Shown: positions 17,453 through 27,900, counted from the first letter of the stretch. The stretch is DNA of 64,000 nucleotides from Tritrichomonas musculus (GCA_039105265.1 JAPFFF010000025.1:186001-250000); one strand, 5' to 3'. Notes: a model not told the origin generated them from the sequence alone. Made by a program: numbers and translations.

Positions 17453-17567
17453 CCACTTGATTGTCGGGAAGAGAAATACTCCCTCAGAAAAAAATTGAAT
17501 GCATTCAAAAAATTGAATTGGGCGCCACTTGAATGTCGTTAAGACGCCACTTGAATGTCGCAACCTG
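17453..17567 (-). repeat. right terminal inverted repeat and subterminal motif of the IS630-type transposon
   Basis: Three inverted copies of the 14-bp motif lie here (17453-17466 variant, 17525-17538, 17547-17560). The last 59 bases match 11029-11087 exactly in inverted orientation. TA follows at 17568. Confidence 0.93.
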
Positions 17568-17569
17568 TA

Positions 17570-18139
17570 ATAATTTATTGCAAATTTTTATGAGAAAATA
17601 TAAAGTTGCTTTAAAAGTGTTTGAAATTATTAAAACGAAAATTTTTTTCTGAATTCTTTCGATATTATAAATATAAAGTTATCTTATTAAATACTAAATA
17701 TCATTTATATTTTTAATTATATATATAATTTTCATTTGATAATATAATAATAAAATAATGTTAAAATGGAACTACTAAGATAGAAATATATAAAACCATA
17801 TTTTAACAAAATTTTCGATAAATTATGAAAATTCAAAAAAGTGGCAAAAATTCGATACCTACAGTTAACAGTCAAATTATTAAATTCTCAAAAGATGTAA
17901 TGCATTGCATCAAATATTAATGTAGAGTGTTAAGGTAGTATTCCTTTTATATATGAAGAAATCATCATTTTTCTGAAAAACAATTAAATGAAGGGAAAAA
18001 TCATATATAAAGAATGTTTACTTTAAATAGCATTCAAAATAGAATAAATATAAAGTATTATAGACTAATCTATTAAAAGTATTGAATTATTCCAAATTGT
18101 TCATGAGAAAAACTTATTTTAAATTCATTTAAAAAAATG
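17570..18139. other. AT-rich intergenic DNA
   Basis: No coding, RNA or repeat structure is recognised. Short homopolymer runs only. Confidence 0.4.
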
Positions 18140-18145
18140 AAGCAG

Positions 18146-18184
18146 ATTTTGTCCCGAAATTGACTTTTGTCTACCAACTATATA
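18146..18184 (+). repeat. degenerate copy of a transposon end (family of 21928-21971)
   Basis: The sequence TTTGTCCCGAAATTGACTTT followed by TGTCTACCAACTATATA matches, with several substitutions, the ends at 21928-21971, 57484 and 58950. Same orientation as the 21928 copy. It marks an old element end whose partner is not seen. Confidence 0.6.
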
Positions 18185-18199
18185 TTTTATGTTGTTGAA

Positions 18200-18990
18200 C
18201 AATTAATTTTTGATCGCAATTTTCACGATATTTGGCTTCGGACGTTGATTGCAATTCGCTGATATTGCCATTGAGCGATTAATTTTTGATCATAATTCAC
18301 TAATATTTCAATTGAGGGATTTAATTTCCCGATATTCGGCTTCGATTTTTGATTGTAATTCTGAAATCTTGGTATTAAGTTGTTCAACTTGTTGTTGTGG
18401 TTCTTATTTTCAGAGTTCAATCTTGAGATTTCGTTGGTCAATTCAGTGATCTTTCATTTGATGGCTTCGATTTCTCTGTTTGTGACTTCAACAGTGGATT
18501 GAAGTTCAGCAATCGTGCATTTGAGTGATTCAATTGTTGAATTATAATCATTGATCTTGTCATTGAGGATTCCGATCTCTCTATCCTTGGCTTCATTTGT
18601 TGATTGCAACTAGCTGATCTTGCCTTTTAGAGCTTCGATTTCTCTGTTCCTTGTTTCAATAGTTGATTGTGATTGTGCAATCTGTCTATTGGGTCCTTCG
18701 ATTGTCGAATTCAATTCATTGATCTTGCTGTTGAGTGTTTCAATCTCTCTGTTCTTGGCTCCAACAGTTGTTTGAAGTTCTGTAGTCTTGACATTGATGG
18801 ATTCAAATGTAGCTGTCATCTCGCTGATCTTGCCAATCAGTGCTTCGATTTCTCTGTTCTTAGCTCCAATTGTTGATTGTTATCCTGCAATCTGCACATT
18901 GAGTCCTTTGATTGTTGAATTCAATTCATTGATCATGTCGTTGAGTGCTTCAATCTCTCTGTTCTTGGTATCAACAGTGGGCTATATTTC
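18200..18990 (-). pseudogene. coiled-coil protein pseudogene
   Basis: Minus-strand translation gives repeated heptad-type segments such as NREIETLNSKINELNSTIEG and NREIEALKGKIS, in blocks of about 42 codons that are related to one another. Stops and frame changes interrupt it into pieces (18223-18441 and 18610-18819 among them). This looks like a host long coiled-coil protein of the kind abundant in trichomonads. No start or end can be assigned. Confidence 0.65.
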
Positions 18991-19529
18991 GGCATTTATC
19001 TAATAAAAAATGATATGAAAAAACATATCACATCAAAAGATATTTTTAAAATGAATTTAAACTTGACGTTAAGTATAAATTCGGAGGGCTTTTTAAAGTC
19101 AAATTATTGTTAAATCTTAAAGTTTTTTTTAATTTTACTATATTTTTGGCTTTAAATATTATATTCATAAAAATATTAACGATTTATAAGTTTCGGTTTT
19201 AAATTTATTATGATTTAAAAAAAAAATGATTTAAATTTATTCAAATATAGTTAAATTATAAAGTTCTACATTTGCTCTATCATGGTTGGCATGCATTCTT
19301 TATTAAAAAAATTATTTTTATATAATATTCTTCTTTTTAAAAAGAATTTAATGGATTAACTTATAAAAAATTATCTTTATTCGATAGTATATTTAAATCC
19401 ATCCTTTAATTTCCAATTTGAAAAAATAGAATAATATATTAAAATAATTTGTTGCTCAGATTTTCTGGGGAATGCAATTTTTAATTATATGACCATGTAT
19501 AGAAATTATTTATAAAATAAAAAAAATAG

Positions 19530-19660
19530 CAAATTTTTCGATTTTCATCCCCTGGGGAAAAATCCCCAAGCTTTATTTGGGGGAAAAATTGAATGGAATT
19601 GAATGGTTTATGTTTTGGGGATTTTTCCCCAAGAAGAATTTTTGGGGAAAAAATTTAAAA
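19530..19660. repeat. GGGGA/TCCCC hairpin cluster
   Basis: Several short palindromes of the form GGGGATTTTTCCCC and TCCCCTGGGGA are interleaved with AT-rich DNA. The same GGGGA words recur at 19990-20045. No gene is seen. Confidence 0.5.
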
Positions 19661-19797
19661 AATGAAATTAAACAAAATATATATATTATTATAAATATAA
19701 TATAATGAATTATAATTTACTTTATCGCTTAACACCAAAATTATTGATTTTTAGAGTTGGTTTACTGTAAATTTGGAGAGTTCTTTAATTTTCAAAA

Positions 19798-19860
19798 AAC
19801 CATGGGTAGCTACTCACACTTAATAAAGGAAAAACCATGAGTAGCTACTCATGGTTTTTT
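19798..19860. repeat. two palindromes with GAGTAGCTACTC core
   Basis: CCATGGGTAGCTACTCACAC is followed 38 bases on by the perfect palindrome CCATGAGTAGCTACTCATGG. The same core lies at the inner ends of the arms of the 578-bp element at 11503-12080. Confidence 0.75.
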
Positions 19861-19989
19861 TGATATAATAATAATAATTAATAATAATTATTAATATTAT
19901 AAATAACAAATATATACAGAAGTATAATCAAATATTAGGCACAAATAATGAATTTTAAAATATTATAACCATTTTTTTGAGAATTTTAG

Positions 19990-20430
19990 TATATTCCCCA
20001 TCTCCCCAAGGCTGGGGATTGAATCCCCACGGAATTTGGGGAATGTTGAGAGGGTTATGATAGAATCCACCCAAAAACGCCGGAAATGGTCCATATTTAG
20101 GCCCCATAAATTCCAAAAATAGCCTATATTTGGGCCAATATTCAAAATCCACATATGGAACCCATACTGCATACATCCCCAAAACGCCCATAAAACGCCC
20201 ATATTTGGGCCCATACAAATTCCAAAAATAGGCCACTTATGGGACCACTTATAGCACTACCTATGGAGCAAGCTAATGGAACGTTCCGATGGCGACACAG
20301 ACCAATGGAGCAAGCTAATGGCGCTACATATGGAACCACCTATGACAGCCAAAAATATCCCATATTTTGGACCCCAGATGATTTTGGGAAAACCTATTTT
20401 TATATTTGAATATTGATTTTTTATCGCATC
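19990..20430. repeat. palindrome-rich repeat block with CATATTTGGGCC words
   Basis: Relatively GC-rich DNA with repeated, partly inverted words (ATATTTGGGCC, AATTCCAAAAATAG, CAATGGAGCAAGCTAATGG). The 18-base word at 20264-20280 recurs at 20303-20321. Overlapping minus-strand frames through it encode only repetitive Trp/Gly/Pro sequence and are unlikely to be genes. It directly precedes the gene at 20435. Confidence 0.6.
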
Positions 20431-20434
20431 CCAA

Positions 20435-20914
20435 ATGGAAGCCACTCCAAACCACCTCAATGTCTACGAATACATCAACACACTAGTAGCCATATCGCCA
20501 AAGCCCGATGGATTTGCAAAATGCAATTTCGCGATATTATGTGACAAGTTCCCATTCAATTTGAAGAACTCATTGTACCTCGCGAAGGTCCTATATGTGT
20601 CACTCCAGAATGATACTGAAACCATTAGATTCTACCCTAATAAGCTCAAGGAGATGAGCCTCGAATTTGTCAAATTGACATCCAATAGTAGACGCAAATT
20701 GAGTGTCAACATGCAGGAGTTCTTCGTAAATGGGAATACCGAAAAGCAGGAATACAAGGAATACCCGTATTACAACTACTCGATTGAGAGAACCAATATA
20801 AATACCAAGGATCTCATCGCCAAATTACGTGAAAAATACAATATTGCAGAACCTGATGTATTCATCGGCAAGCATCAGGATTTGGTATTGGATGCTGACC
20901 CAGATTTTGCCTAA
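20435..20914 (+). CDS. hypothetical protein paired with the A32-type ATPase
   Basis: The 159-residue protein starts MEATPNHLNVYEYINTLVAI at a clear ATG and has no recognised domain, signal peptide or membrane segment. Composition and codon use match the convergent ATPase gene. It is not similar to any protein in the two Polinton-like blocks that I can see. Confidence 0.55.
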   Translation: MEATPNHLNVYEYINTLVAISPKPDGFAKCNFAILCDKFPFNLKNSLYLAKVLYVSLQNDTETIRFYPNKLKEMSLEFVKLTSNSRRKLSVNMQEFFVNGNTEKQEYKEYPYYNYSIERTNINTKDLIAKLREKYNIAEPDVFIGKHQDLVLDADPDFA

Positions 20915-21870
20915 ACCTTTGAGTACACCACTTGCATATCATGTTCAACCGTATTCACCAATATGAAATCATGTCCAGATAATGTTCTATATTTTTGCCA
21001 CAACTCCTCGAACTCACAAGGTATGCTCACCTGCTGATATATGTAATTGAGCTTCTGTCGTGAGAACCCATTGAATATGAAGAATGATGTGCAGTTATTT
21101 TTGTAATCGGTTGGCACACCCTTGAAGAACTGGATATTGATGTACACGATTGAGTTCTTATGACGCAACTGGGTGATATAGTTTGTGAAGTATGCTGATT
21201 TCAACAGCTTGCTCTTAATGAAGTCCTCGCACAGGATTATGGTGTTGAGTGGTACATTGGGTTTCCCGAGTTTGTTGATATGGAGGAACTCAAACATCTG
21301 CTGCAGCTTGGACTCATCTATAGATGTCTTCCCAACTGAGCTATATTTGTTATACAACTCCTTCCATAAATCGAGCTCCTTCAAATACCGTTCAGCATTA
21401 CTATCAGCGACGACCTCAATGGGCAAGTTGATGAGCTCACGTTGAGATTCAAATGTGGAATCATTTATAATACCATTCTTACTCACATACACAATCATGT
21501 GGAACGGATTCTGCGAATCCTCAGGGGTTCCCCCAAAACCCCCATTATTGAGTCTACTCATTTGAATGATATCGCGAATTACTGTATGGCTCTTGCCTTT
21601 GCCTTGTGATGCCATCAGTATGTTCAAAGTATTGTACCACGCATAGATCCCATTAGCGATTGGCCTTATGGATGCATTCGTGATTCTATCCCTATTCTTG
21701 GAATAGGCCTCACTCATAGCCGCATCTACATCAAATCTCTGGGATACCGGTTGCTGCTTCTGGTACATATCGAATGTATCAAAATCAATTGGATCTTCAC
21801 TGGAACTGTCTGATAATTCAATAGACGTATAATCAAAAAGGGTTGGTTGTAGGCGCTTGTAATACAACAT
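20911..21870 (-). CDS. A32-like packaging ATPase
   Basis: The 319-residue protein has Walker A ASQGKGKSHTVIRD (about residues 88-101) and a Walker B-like NTIILCEDF (about 208-216). An RHKNSIVYINIQFFKGVP segment matches the position of TRHYNLTCIMAIQTIRFV in the ATPase at 7509-8375. A Ser/Asp-rich N-terminal 30-40 residues is extra. Predicted genome-packaging motor of a virus-like element. It is a different lineage from the 7509 protein: the shared motifs are clear but the overall sequence is divergent. Confidence 0.75.
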   Translation of the reverse strand: MLYYKRLQPTLFDYTSIELSDSSSEDPIDFDTFDMYQKQQPVSQRFDVDAAMSEAYSKNRDRITNASIRPIANGIYAWYNTLNILMASQGKGKSHTVIRDIIQMSRLNNGGFGGTPEDSQNPFHMIVYVSKNGIINDSTFESQRELINLPIEVVADSNAERYLKELDLWKELYNKYSSVGKTSIDESKLQQMFEFLHINKLGKPNVPLNTIILCEDFIKSKLLKSAYFTNYITQLRHKNSIVYINIQFFKGVPTDYKNNCTSFFIFNGFSRQKLNYIYQQVSIPCEFEELWQKYRTLSGHDFILVNTVEHDMQVVYSKV

Positions 21871-21918
21871 TTAATCAAAAATAAAGCTTTTTGCGCATAT
21901 AATGTGCGCCTTAGCTCA

Positions 21919-21971
21919 AGTTGAGCAAACATGATTATGTCCCAAAAACACAATTATGTCCACCAACTATA
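21919..21971 (+). repeat. terminal repeat shared with the 57.5-kb element
   Basis: From GTTGAGCAAACATGATTATG to the end CCACCAACTATAT this segment matches the inverted sequence at 57484-57536 with one mismatch. It contains two copies of ATTATGTCC 19 bases apart. It lies 50-100 bases from the start codon of the ATPase gene. Confidence 0.85.
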
Positions 21972-21974
21972 TAC

Positions 21975-23089
21975 CAAATATAAATATTTTTAGTTTTTCA
22001 AAAATTACAGATATCTCTCTAAATGTAAAAAGTATTGTTAATATTCATGTTTAACTAATTAGTATAATTGATGTTTAACGATTATTATTCATTTTTCCTC
22101 ATTGATACAGGTGTAACCAATGCTTTTTGAAAAATAAAATGAAAGATTTGCATTTTTCTTGGAATGATATGAATGCTTCATTTAGTTACTACGTTTTATA
22201 CTTAGACATTAGTGTATATATTTTATCTAAATAAATTAAATTTATCAATATCCTTGTTTGGCACGTTTATATAGACTTTTACTTAATGCATTAAATTAAC
22301 AGTAAATTTAGATTAATTTCATATAATAATATGCAAATATATATATTGAAATTAGTTTAGATATATATTATAATAATCTCTTTAAATACTCTATATTTGA
22401 ACAGATACATATATTTTTATGTGACAATTAAATTCAATGCACAAAAAAAGAGATTTTGTGAATGAATAGAAATGTATTGAAAATTTCAGATAAAATACTT
22501 CTATTCAATTTTTTATTTCAATGTATAATTTCAATGTAATATTGAAAAATATTGAGAGATTTAAGGGCAAAGTTGGCTGACGATCATTTTTAGAGAAACC
22601 AAAAAAAAATTGAATAATGTTTTTTTCTATACAAATTTGGTGTTTAAAAGATAAACGTTCATATTGCGATATATAAATATTAAATTTTCATATTTATACT
22701 ATTTTTGAATGTTTATTATTTGAAATAATTAAGTGTGTATACCAATAATTTGAGCATTATCAATATATTGATATATTTAATTTTATTCATATTTGTATTT
22801 TTCTATGCTTTCTAATAATTGAGTATTTTTTGCTATTCTCTCAAATTTTTTGATTGTTTTTTATTTTTTTTTAAAAAAAGCTTATTAAGTAAAACCAATC
22901 ATTTATATGCATATTAATCAAGCAACTATATTTTTTTAAATGATTTTTTTCTGGAAATGCAATTTTTCAAATAATTTTCTATCATAATTGATTATAAAAA
23001 GTTGATAGATCCAACTTGAATTAGTTTGGAAAATGAAAATTATTGACCATTTTGATAAAAAAATTATCAAAGCATATGAATTAAAATAT
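21975..23089. other. AT-rich intergenic DNA, no gene seen
   Basis: Only homopolymer runs and short AT palindromes are visible. Short open frames are at the length expected by chance. Confidence 0.45.
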
Positions 23090-23772
23090 TATAGAGGGTT
23101 CAACCGCCAAAAAAATGTCAAATTTTTAAAGAGAGATGAAAAATTTGAGTATGGCTTTAAATAAATATGGGGATTTAAAGTGTAATAAAAATACATTTTA
23201 TAAAAAATATTTTTATCTGATTTCAACTGTACATTCATAAATGGCGGACGAATGTAGTTATCATGACATGTCATATGAAAACTATATATATATTTTAATA
23301 AATAATGTGTTTTATTTTAATCCATATATTAAAAAATAAAAATTAATATAACTTTATTTTTTAAAAATTGTTTTTATTTAATTTCATCAATTCATTCATA
23401 AATGGCGGACAATGAAAGTTATCATGACATGTTATGCGAAAAAAAAATGTGACTTTAACTGTTATTCAAAAAACTGGTCTATTGTCTTTTTTATTAGCTT
23501 AATATATTGTACATGATATATTTTCATGTTCTACGAATAATTTTTCCCAAAATATCCAATCTTTTGAAGAGTTTAACTTTTGACGATTAAAAAAGGTCAA
23601 ATTTTTATCTTCAAATTAAAAGTGTCCGCCATTTGTGAATGTGCAGATGAATTCCAAAATAAAATATTTCAAATCAAAGCTTATGAAATGAAGAACAAAA
23701 CTATCCATTTATTTTTTTAAAAAATTAAAATATTATTTTTCTGACATTTTTTTGGCGGTTGATCCCCCTATA
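23090..23772. mobile_element. 0.68-kb inverted-repeat element (MITE-like)
   Basis: Left end TATAGAGGGTTCAACCGCCA and right end TGGCGGTTGATCCCCCTATA are imperfect inverted repeats, continuing inward as AAAAAAATGTCA / TGACATTTTTTT. Inside, a segment with ATAAATGGCGGAC and GTTATCATGACATGT occurs twice in direct orientation (near 23237 and 23397), and the sequence GTCCGCCATTTGTGAATG occurs inverted near 23624. A TA duplication is possible because both ends abut TATA. No coding gene. Confidence 0.8.
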
Positions 23773-24865
23773 AAATATTCTATTTTTGTAAAATAAAATT
23801 TCTCAATATATAGAATGAAAAAGGAGCCTGTCATCTGTGTGAAATGTCTGGTATTGATTTTAAGAGAAATCTTATCTCATCATTATTCTTTATCTTTATA
23901 AAGATATTTTCTGATGATAATCGGTTGATTAAGAACTTTTTGTATCAATACATCCAATTTGTAATTGAAAAAAATCATCATTTTTAGTAAATTAGATGTT
24001 AAAATATAATTAAATATAAATGTTCTAATGATTTCCTATTATACAAACTATATTTTATTAGAAAATTAATTATTTGATTTTAATGTTATTATTATTTTTA
24101 AATAATATCAGAATTTTTTCAAGTAATTGAATATTTTTATTTAATTTATAAGCAAATTTCATGATCATAAGGTTAATTTGACATTATTAAAAAAAATGCA
24201 AAAATGATTAAAAGAGATCGGCGAAAAAGGAATTTCCATATTTACAAAACTTTTTCATATCATTAAGATCCATATGTTTTAAAAATCCATTTTTTTTCGA
24301 AAAGAAAAAGGTTTGTCTGTAAAAACATTTTTTGTGAAATAATTTTTTAGTTTAAAAAATTTGTTTTCTTTTTAAAATGAAAAATACTTCTTAAAATGAT
24401 CTTTTTTTTGCGAAATAATTTTCTTTTTTCAAAACACCAAGTCTTTTTTATATGAACAATTTTTTTTAATATAGATTTTCTTTTAAAAAAAAAAAGATCT
24501 TATAAATATATTATTTGATTTTGATTTTTGAATACGTTATTTATTCATATTAAAAAAAAAAACGTTATAATTGGTGGAAAAAACTACATTTTGAGGACAA
24601 AACTATTATTTTCATTCCCGATTTAAACTGTCTGCATCAAAAGCATCATTTAACAAGATTGGAAAGTGCCTCACAGCTTGATGAAGCAAATGATATTTTC
24701 TATATCATTAGAATGCTTCAAATTTTGTAAATAGTTTGATCATAAGCAATGATTACGAGTACTTTATAATTTATACATCAAATATCATTCTTTATGATTT
24801 GAATAATATCTAAATATATGTTTTTATTAAATAATTCTTTGAAATTCTTGTTAACTAAATTTTTT
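23773..24865. other. AT-rich intergenic DNA with A/T homopolymer clusters
   Basis: No gene is recognised. Between 24290 and 24560 many A6-A10 and T6-T8 runs occur. Confidence 0.4.
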
Positions 24866-25016
24866 CTATCAATTTATATTTCGAAAGGAATTTATGATTT
24901 TAATTAAATTTTTTATTTGAAATGATCGAAACTTATTGATATGATTTCACTTTTTGCACACACAAAAACTTTTCGCAAAGAAGCTTTTTTTTTTATAAAA
25001 AAAAATATTCAAAAAT
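24866..25016. repeat. dispersed repeat, left part, split by the fold-back element
   Basis: The stretch ending in ...TTTCGCAAAGAAGCTTTTTT matches 37996-38120 closely. Its continuation lies beyond the fold-back element at 29302-29460. Part of the family also appears unbroken at about 43225-43405. Confidence 0.75.
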
Positions 25017-26034
25017 AAACCTTTGGCTCAAAGTCATTATGCCCTTCACGATTTTGTGAGGATTCTCTCAATTTTTTGTGTAATTTTTTTCAAAAATGTA
25101 AAAATATAAAAATTAGCTCAGAAACAAATTGAATGATCATAGAATTGCAAAATAAACATTCAAAATAAATAATTAAAATATCTCCACCAAAAAATCATTA
25201 AATAAAGCATTTCACTAAATTAAATGATAAAATATTATATTTTAGTAAATGAATATATGCACCAAAAGATGAAAAAGATGACTTTTCCTTATTCATTGAA
25301 AATAATTGAGAGATCATTGAAATAATAATAAATGCATTCAATTAAAAAAACTAAAATATCTTGCCGAAAATAATAAAAACTATATTTCCAATCTAAATTA
25401 AACTTAATAATATAAGTAATATAATATATAAACTAATATAAAATGCGCATATTTTCGATATTTGGTTTTTAATTCAAAATAATTGAGAGATCATTGAAAT
25501 AGGAATTAATGCATTCAATTAAAAAAACTGAAATATCTTGCTGGAAATAATAAAAACTATATTTCCAATCTAAATTAAACTTAATAATATAAGTAATATA
25601 ATATATAAACTAATATAAAATGCGTATATTTTCGATATTTGGTTTTTAATTCAAAATAATTGAGAGATCATTGAAACAAGAATTAATCTATTCAATTTAA
25701 AAATAAACAATATCCTAGTAAATTTAACGATATGTATATTATTTCTCTGGTTAAAATAGAATTAAATTGATGATAAGTAATTAAAATAATATTAGTTAAT
25801 GAGAATTATTATTTTATTATTTTGAATGCAAAAAATTGAATACTCTAATATAATCATAAATTTTTCAAAAATTTTACAAAATTTTTGAGAAATAAAATGT
25901 ATCAAACTACTCAAACAGAAAGACATTATGTTAATTTATGTATTCCATTGTGCTAATATGTGTAAAACCACCATATTAGAATTGATTATATCTTATATTT
26001 ATTAAATAAAATAATATTTTATATATATATATAT

Positions 26035-26207
26035 ATCCTATCATTATCCCTTTCGGCCGTATGCCGTAATTGAAGATTTTTTTATGTAAAGTATTCAAAA
26101 AGTTGCACTTTTGCCGTGTGCCGTAGAAATTTTTTAAAATAAACTATTCAATGAACGACCAAATAGCCGTATTTTACAAAACCGCCGAAGGGCTATCCTA
26201 TCATTTA
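26035..26207. repeat. small inverted-repeat insert with CCCTTCGGC-type ends
   Basis: CCCTTTCGGC near 26049 and GCCGAAGGG near 26183 face each other, and each is flanked by TATCCTATCATT (about 26035 and 26193), a candidate duplicated target. Inside are CCGTATGCCGTAATTG and GTGTGCCGTAG words. Related words (AACCCTTCGGCGGTTTTGTA) occur inverted at 57281. Confidence 0.6.
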
Positions 26208-26210
26208 TAT

Positions 26211-26690
26211 AGACTTGTTATTTTGAGAATCGATATCAAAAACGTCACTTTTTTGCATCTGATACTCGATTATCAGTTTAAAAATCTGATATCGAGATTA
26301 TCAATTATCAAGATATCAGATTTGAAATGTGATATAAAAATAATTGTAAACTTGATATCAATTACCGAGATCTCGAGATCTCAAATAGATTTATCTTTTT
26401 TTATAATTGTTATTTGTGATTTTATAATATCTAAAAATAAATAATAGAATGTATTGATGTTTATTTTAAGATTAAAATCAAAATAATACATTCTTTTTTA
26501 TGAAATATTTGAGAATAAATTACGATCATATATTTATCAAAAAGCCTAATTGAAAATTCTGATATCAAAAGCTGAGAAAGATGATTCTCGATCTCTGAAA
26601 TCGATCTCGAGAATCTTTGTATATTTATGTATCGATATCAAAAAGTCAATCAATTATCGATCTCGAGAATCGGAGAATAACAAGTCTACA
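26211..26690. mobile_element. 0.48-kb inverted-repeat element rich in GATATC/CTCGAG
   Basis: The left end AGACTTGTTATTTTGAGAAT and the right end GAATCGGAGAATAACAAGTC are imperfect inverted repeats. The interior is full of GATATC, CTCGAGA and GATCTCGAGATC words that can pair. A related half-copy lies at 47490-47625, just upstream of the AGC kinase gene. No gene is contained. Confidence 0.7.
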
Positions 26691-27059
26691 TTTATGTTAT
26701 TATAGTGAAATCTTGATAAAAACCTATAATAATTAAAATTATAAATAACTAATATACACCATATTCATTTTAAATTATTCAATTTATAAAATATTTTTTT
26801 TTATAAAAGGCTTATGATTATTTACATTTTTAACTATATCTAATGTACATTATATTATATGAGTCTGATTTAATTTATTTTTACATTTTTAAAGACTCTT
26901 CTTTTTAAAAAAATAGCATATGTACTTTTTGAGCCTAATTCCTATTTGTGCTTTCCCATTAAGTTAAATAAATTGAATTCACTATGTTTTTAAAACAATA
27001 TATCAATATTTTATGACCAAAGATTAAAATTAAAATGCAGAAATCGAGATTATTTTGAG

Positions 27060-27900
27060 CTTTATGGTCATTATATATGCTCAAATATTATGAATATGCA
27101 TCATACATATATGAATATGAATTAAATATTTATGAATATCTATTAAATATGCACAAATATTCATGAATATGTACCAAACATGCATGAATTCTATTAAATA
27201 TGTATAAATGTGCATCAAACATATATGAATATGCATCTAATATCTATAAATATGCATCAAATATGTATGAATATACACCAAAATGTATGAATATGAATCA
27301 AACATATATGAATATATATTAAATATGCATGAATATGCATCAAATATGCATGAATATGCATCAAATATGTATGAATATGCATCAAATATGTATGAATATG
27401 CAATAAAATATATAAATATGCATTAAATATGTATGAATATGCAATAAAATATCTATTAATATGCACAATAATGGTTGAATATGCATCAAATATGTATGAA
27501 TATGCATTAAACATATATGAATATATATTAAATATGCATGAATATGCATCAAATATGTATGAATATGCATCAAATATGTATGAATATGCAATAAAATATC
27601 TATTAATATGCACAATAATGGTTGAATATGCATCAAACATATATGAATATCTATTAAATATGCATGAATATGCATCAAATATGTATGAATATGCATCAAA
27701 TATGTATGAATATGCAATAAAATATCTATTAATATGCACAATAATGGTTGAATATGCATCAAACATATATGAATATCTATTAAATATGCATGAATATGCA
27801 TCAAATATGTATGAATATGCATCAAATATGTATGAATATGCATCAAATATGTATGAATATGCACAAAAATGTATGGATATGCATTAAATATGTATGAGCA
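27060..27900. repeat. 21-bp minisatellite (TATGAATATGCATCAAATATG)n inside the fold-back element
   Basis: About 40 variable units of 21 bp. A diagnostic variant (CACAATAATGG) recurs at about 27464, 27611 and 27737, that is 147 and 126 bases apart (7 and 6 units), showing higher-order duplication. Because 21 is a multiple of 3, long open frames exist on both strands. They encode only repeats and are not genes. Confidence 0.92.

Larger units (their letters stand above)
11029..17567 (-). mobile_element. IS630/Tc1-type DNA transposon with deubiquitinase-like cargo
   Basis: Both ends read CAGGTTGCGACATTCAAGTG inward and the first 59 bases of the two ends are identical inverted repeats. A TA lies immediately outside each end (11027-11028 and 17568-17569), the expected target duplication for the Tc1/mariner/IS630 superfamily. 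Inside are a DDE transposase (12307-13536) and an 849-residue ubiquitin-specific-protease-like gene (13778-16327), both on the minus strand. Thirteen copies of CGACATTCAAGTGG or close variants occur. A 578-bp inverted-repeat element is nested inside. At 6.5 kb it is much larger than ordinary Tc1/mariner elements. Confidence 0.92.
20435..21971. mobile_element. virus-like element fragment with A32-type ATPase
   Basis: Two convergent genes meet with a 4-base overlap at 20911-20914: an unknown 159-residue protein and an A32-like packaging ATPase. Base composition is noticeably richer in GC than the flanks. A 53-base stretch ending at about 21971 matches, with one mismatch, the inverted ends of the element at 57484-58950. 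The fragment looks open, with no clear break in its two genes. No capsid, integrase or polymerase is present, so it is a remnant or a small element type. Confidence 0.6.

Noticed and set aside
19955-20460. Overlapping minus-strand Gly/Trp/Pro-rich frames
   Set aside because: They lie in a block of short palindromic repeats, several frames are open at once, and none resembles a protein family.
27257-27887. Long open frames of 150-170 codons on both strands
   Set aside because: They are produced by a 21-bp minisatellite whose period is a multiple of three; the peptides are pure repeats and present on both strands.
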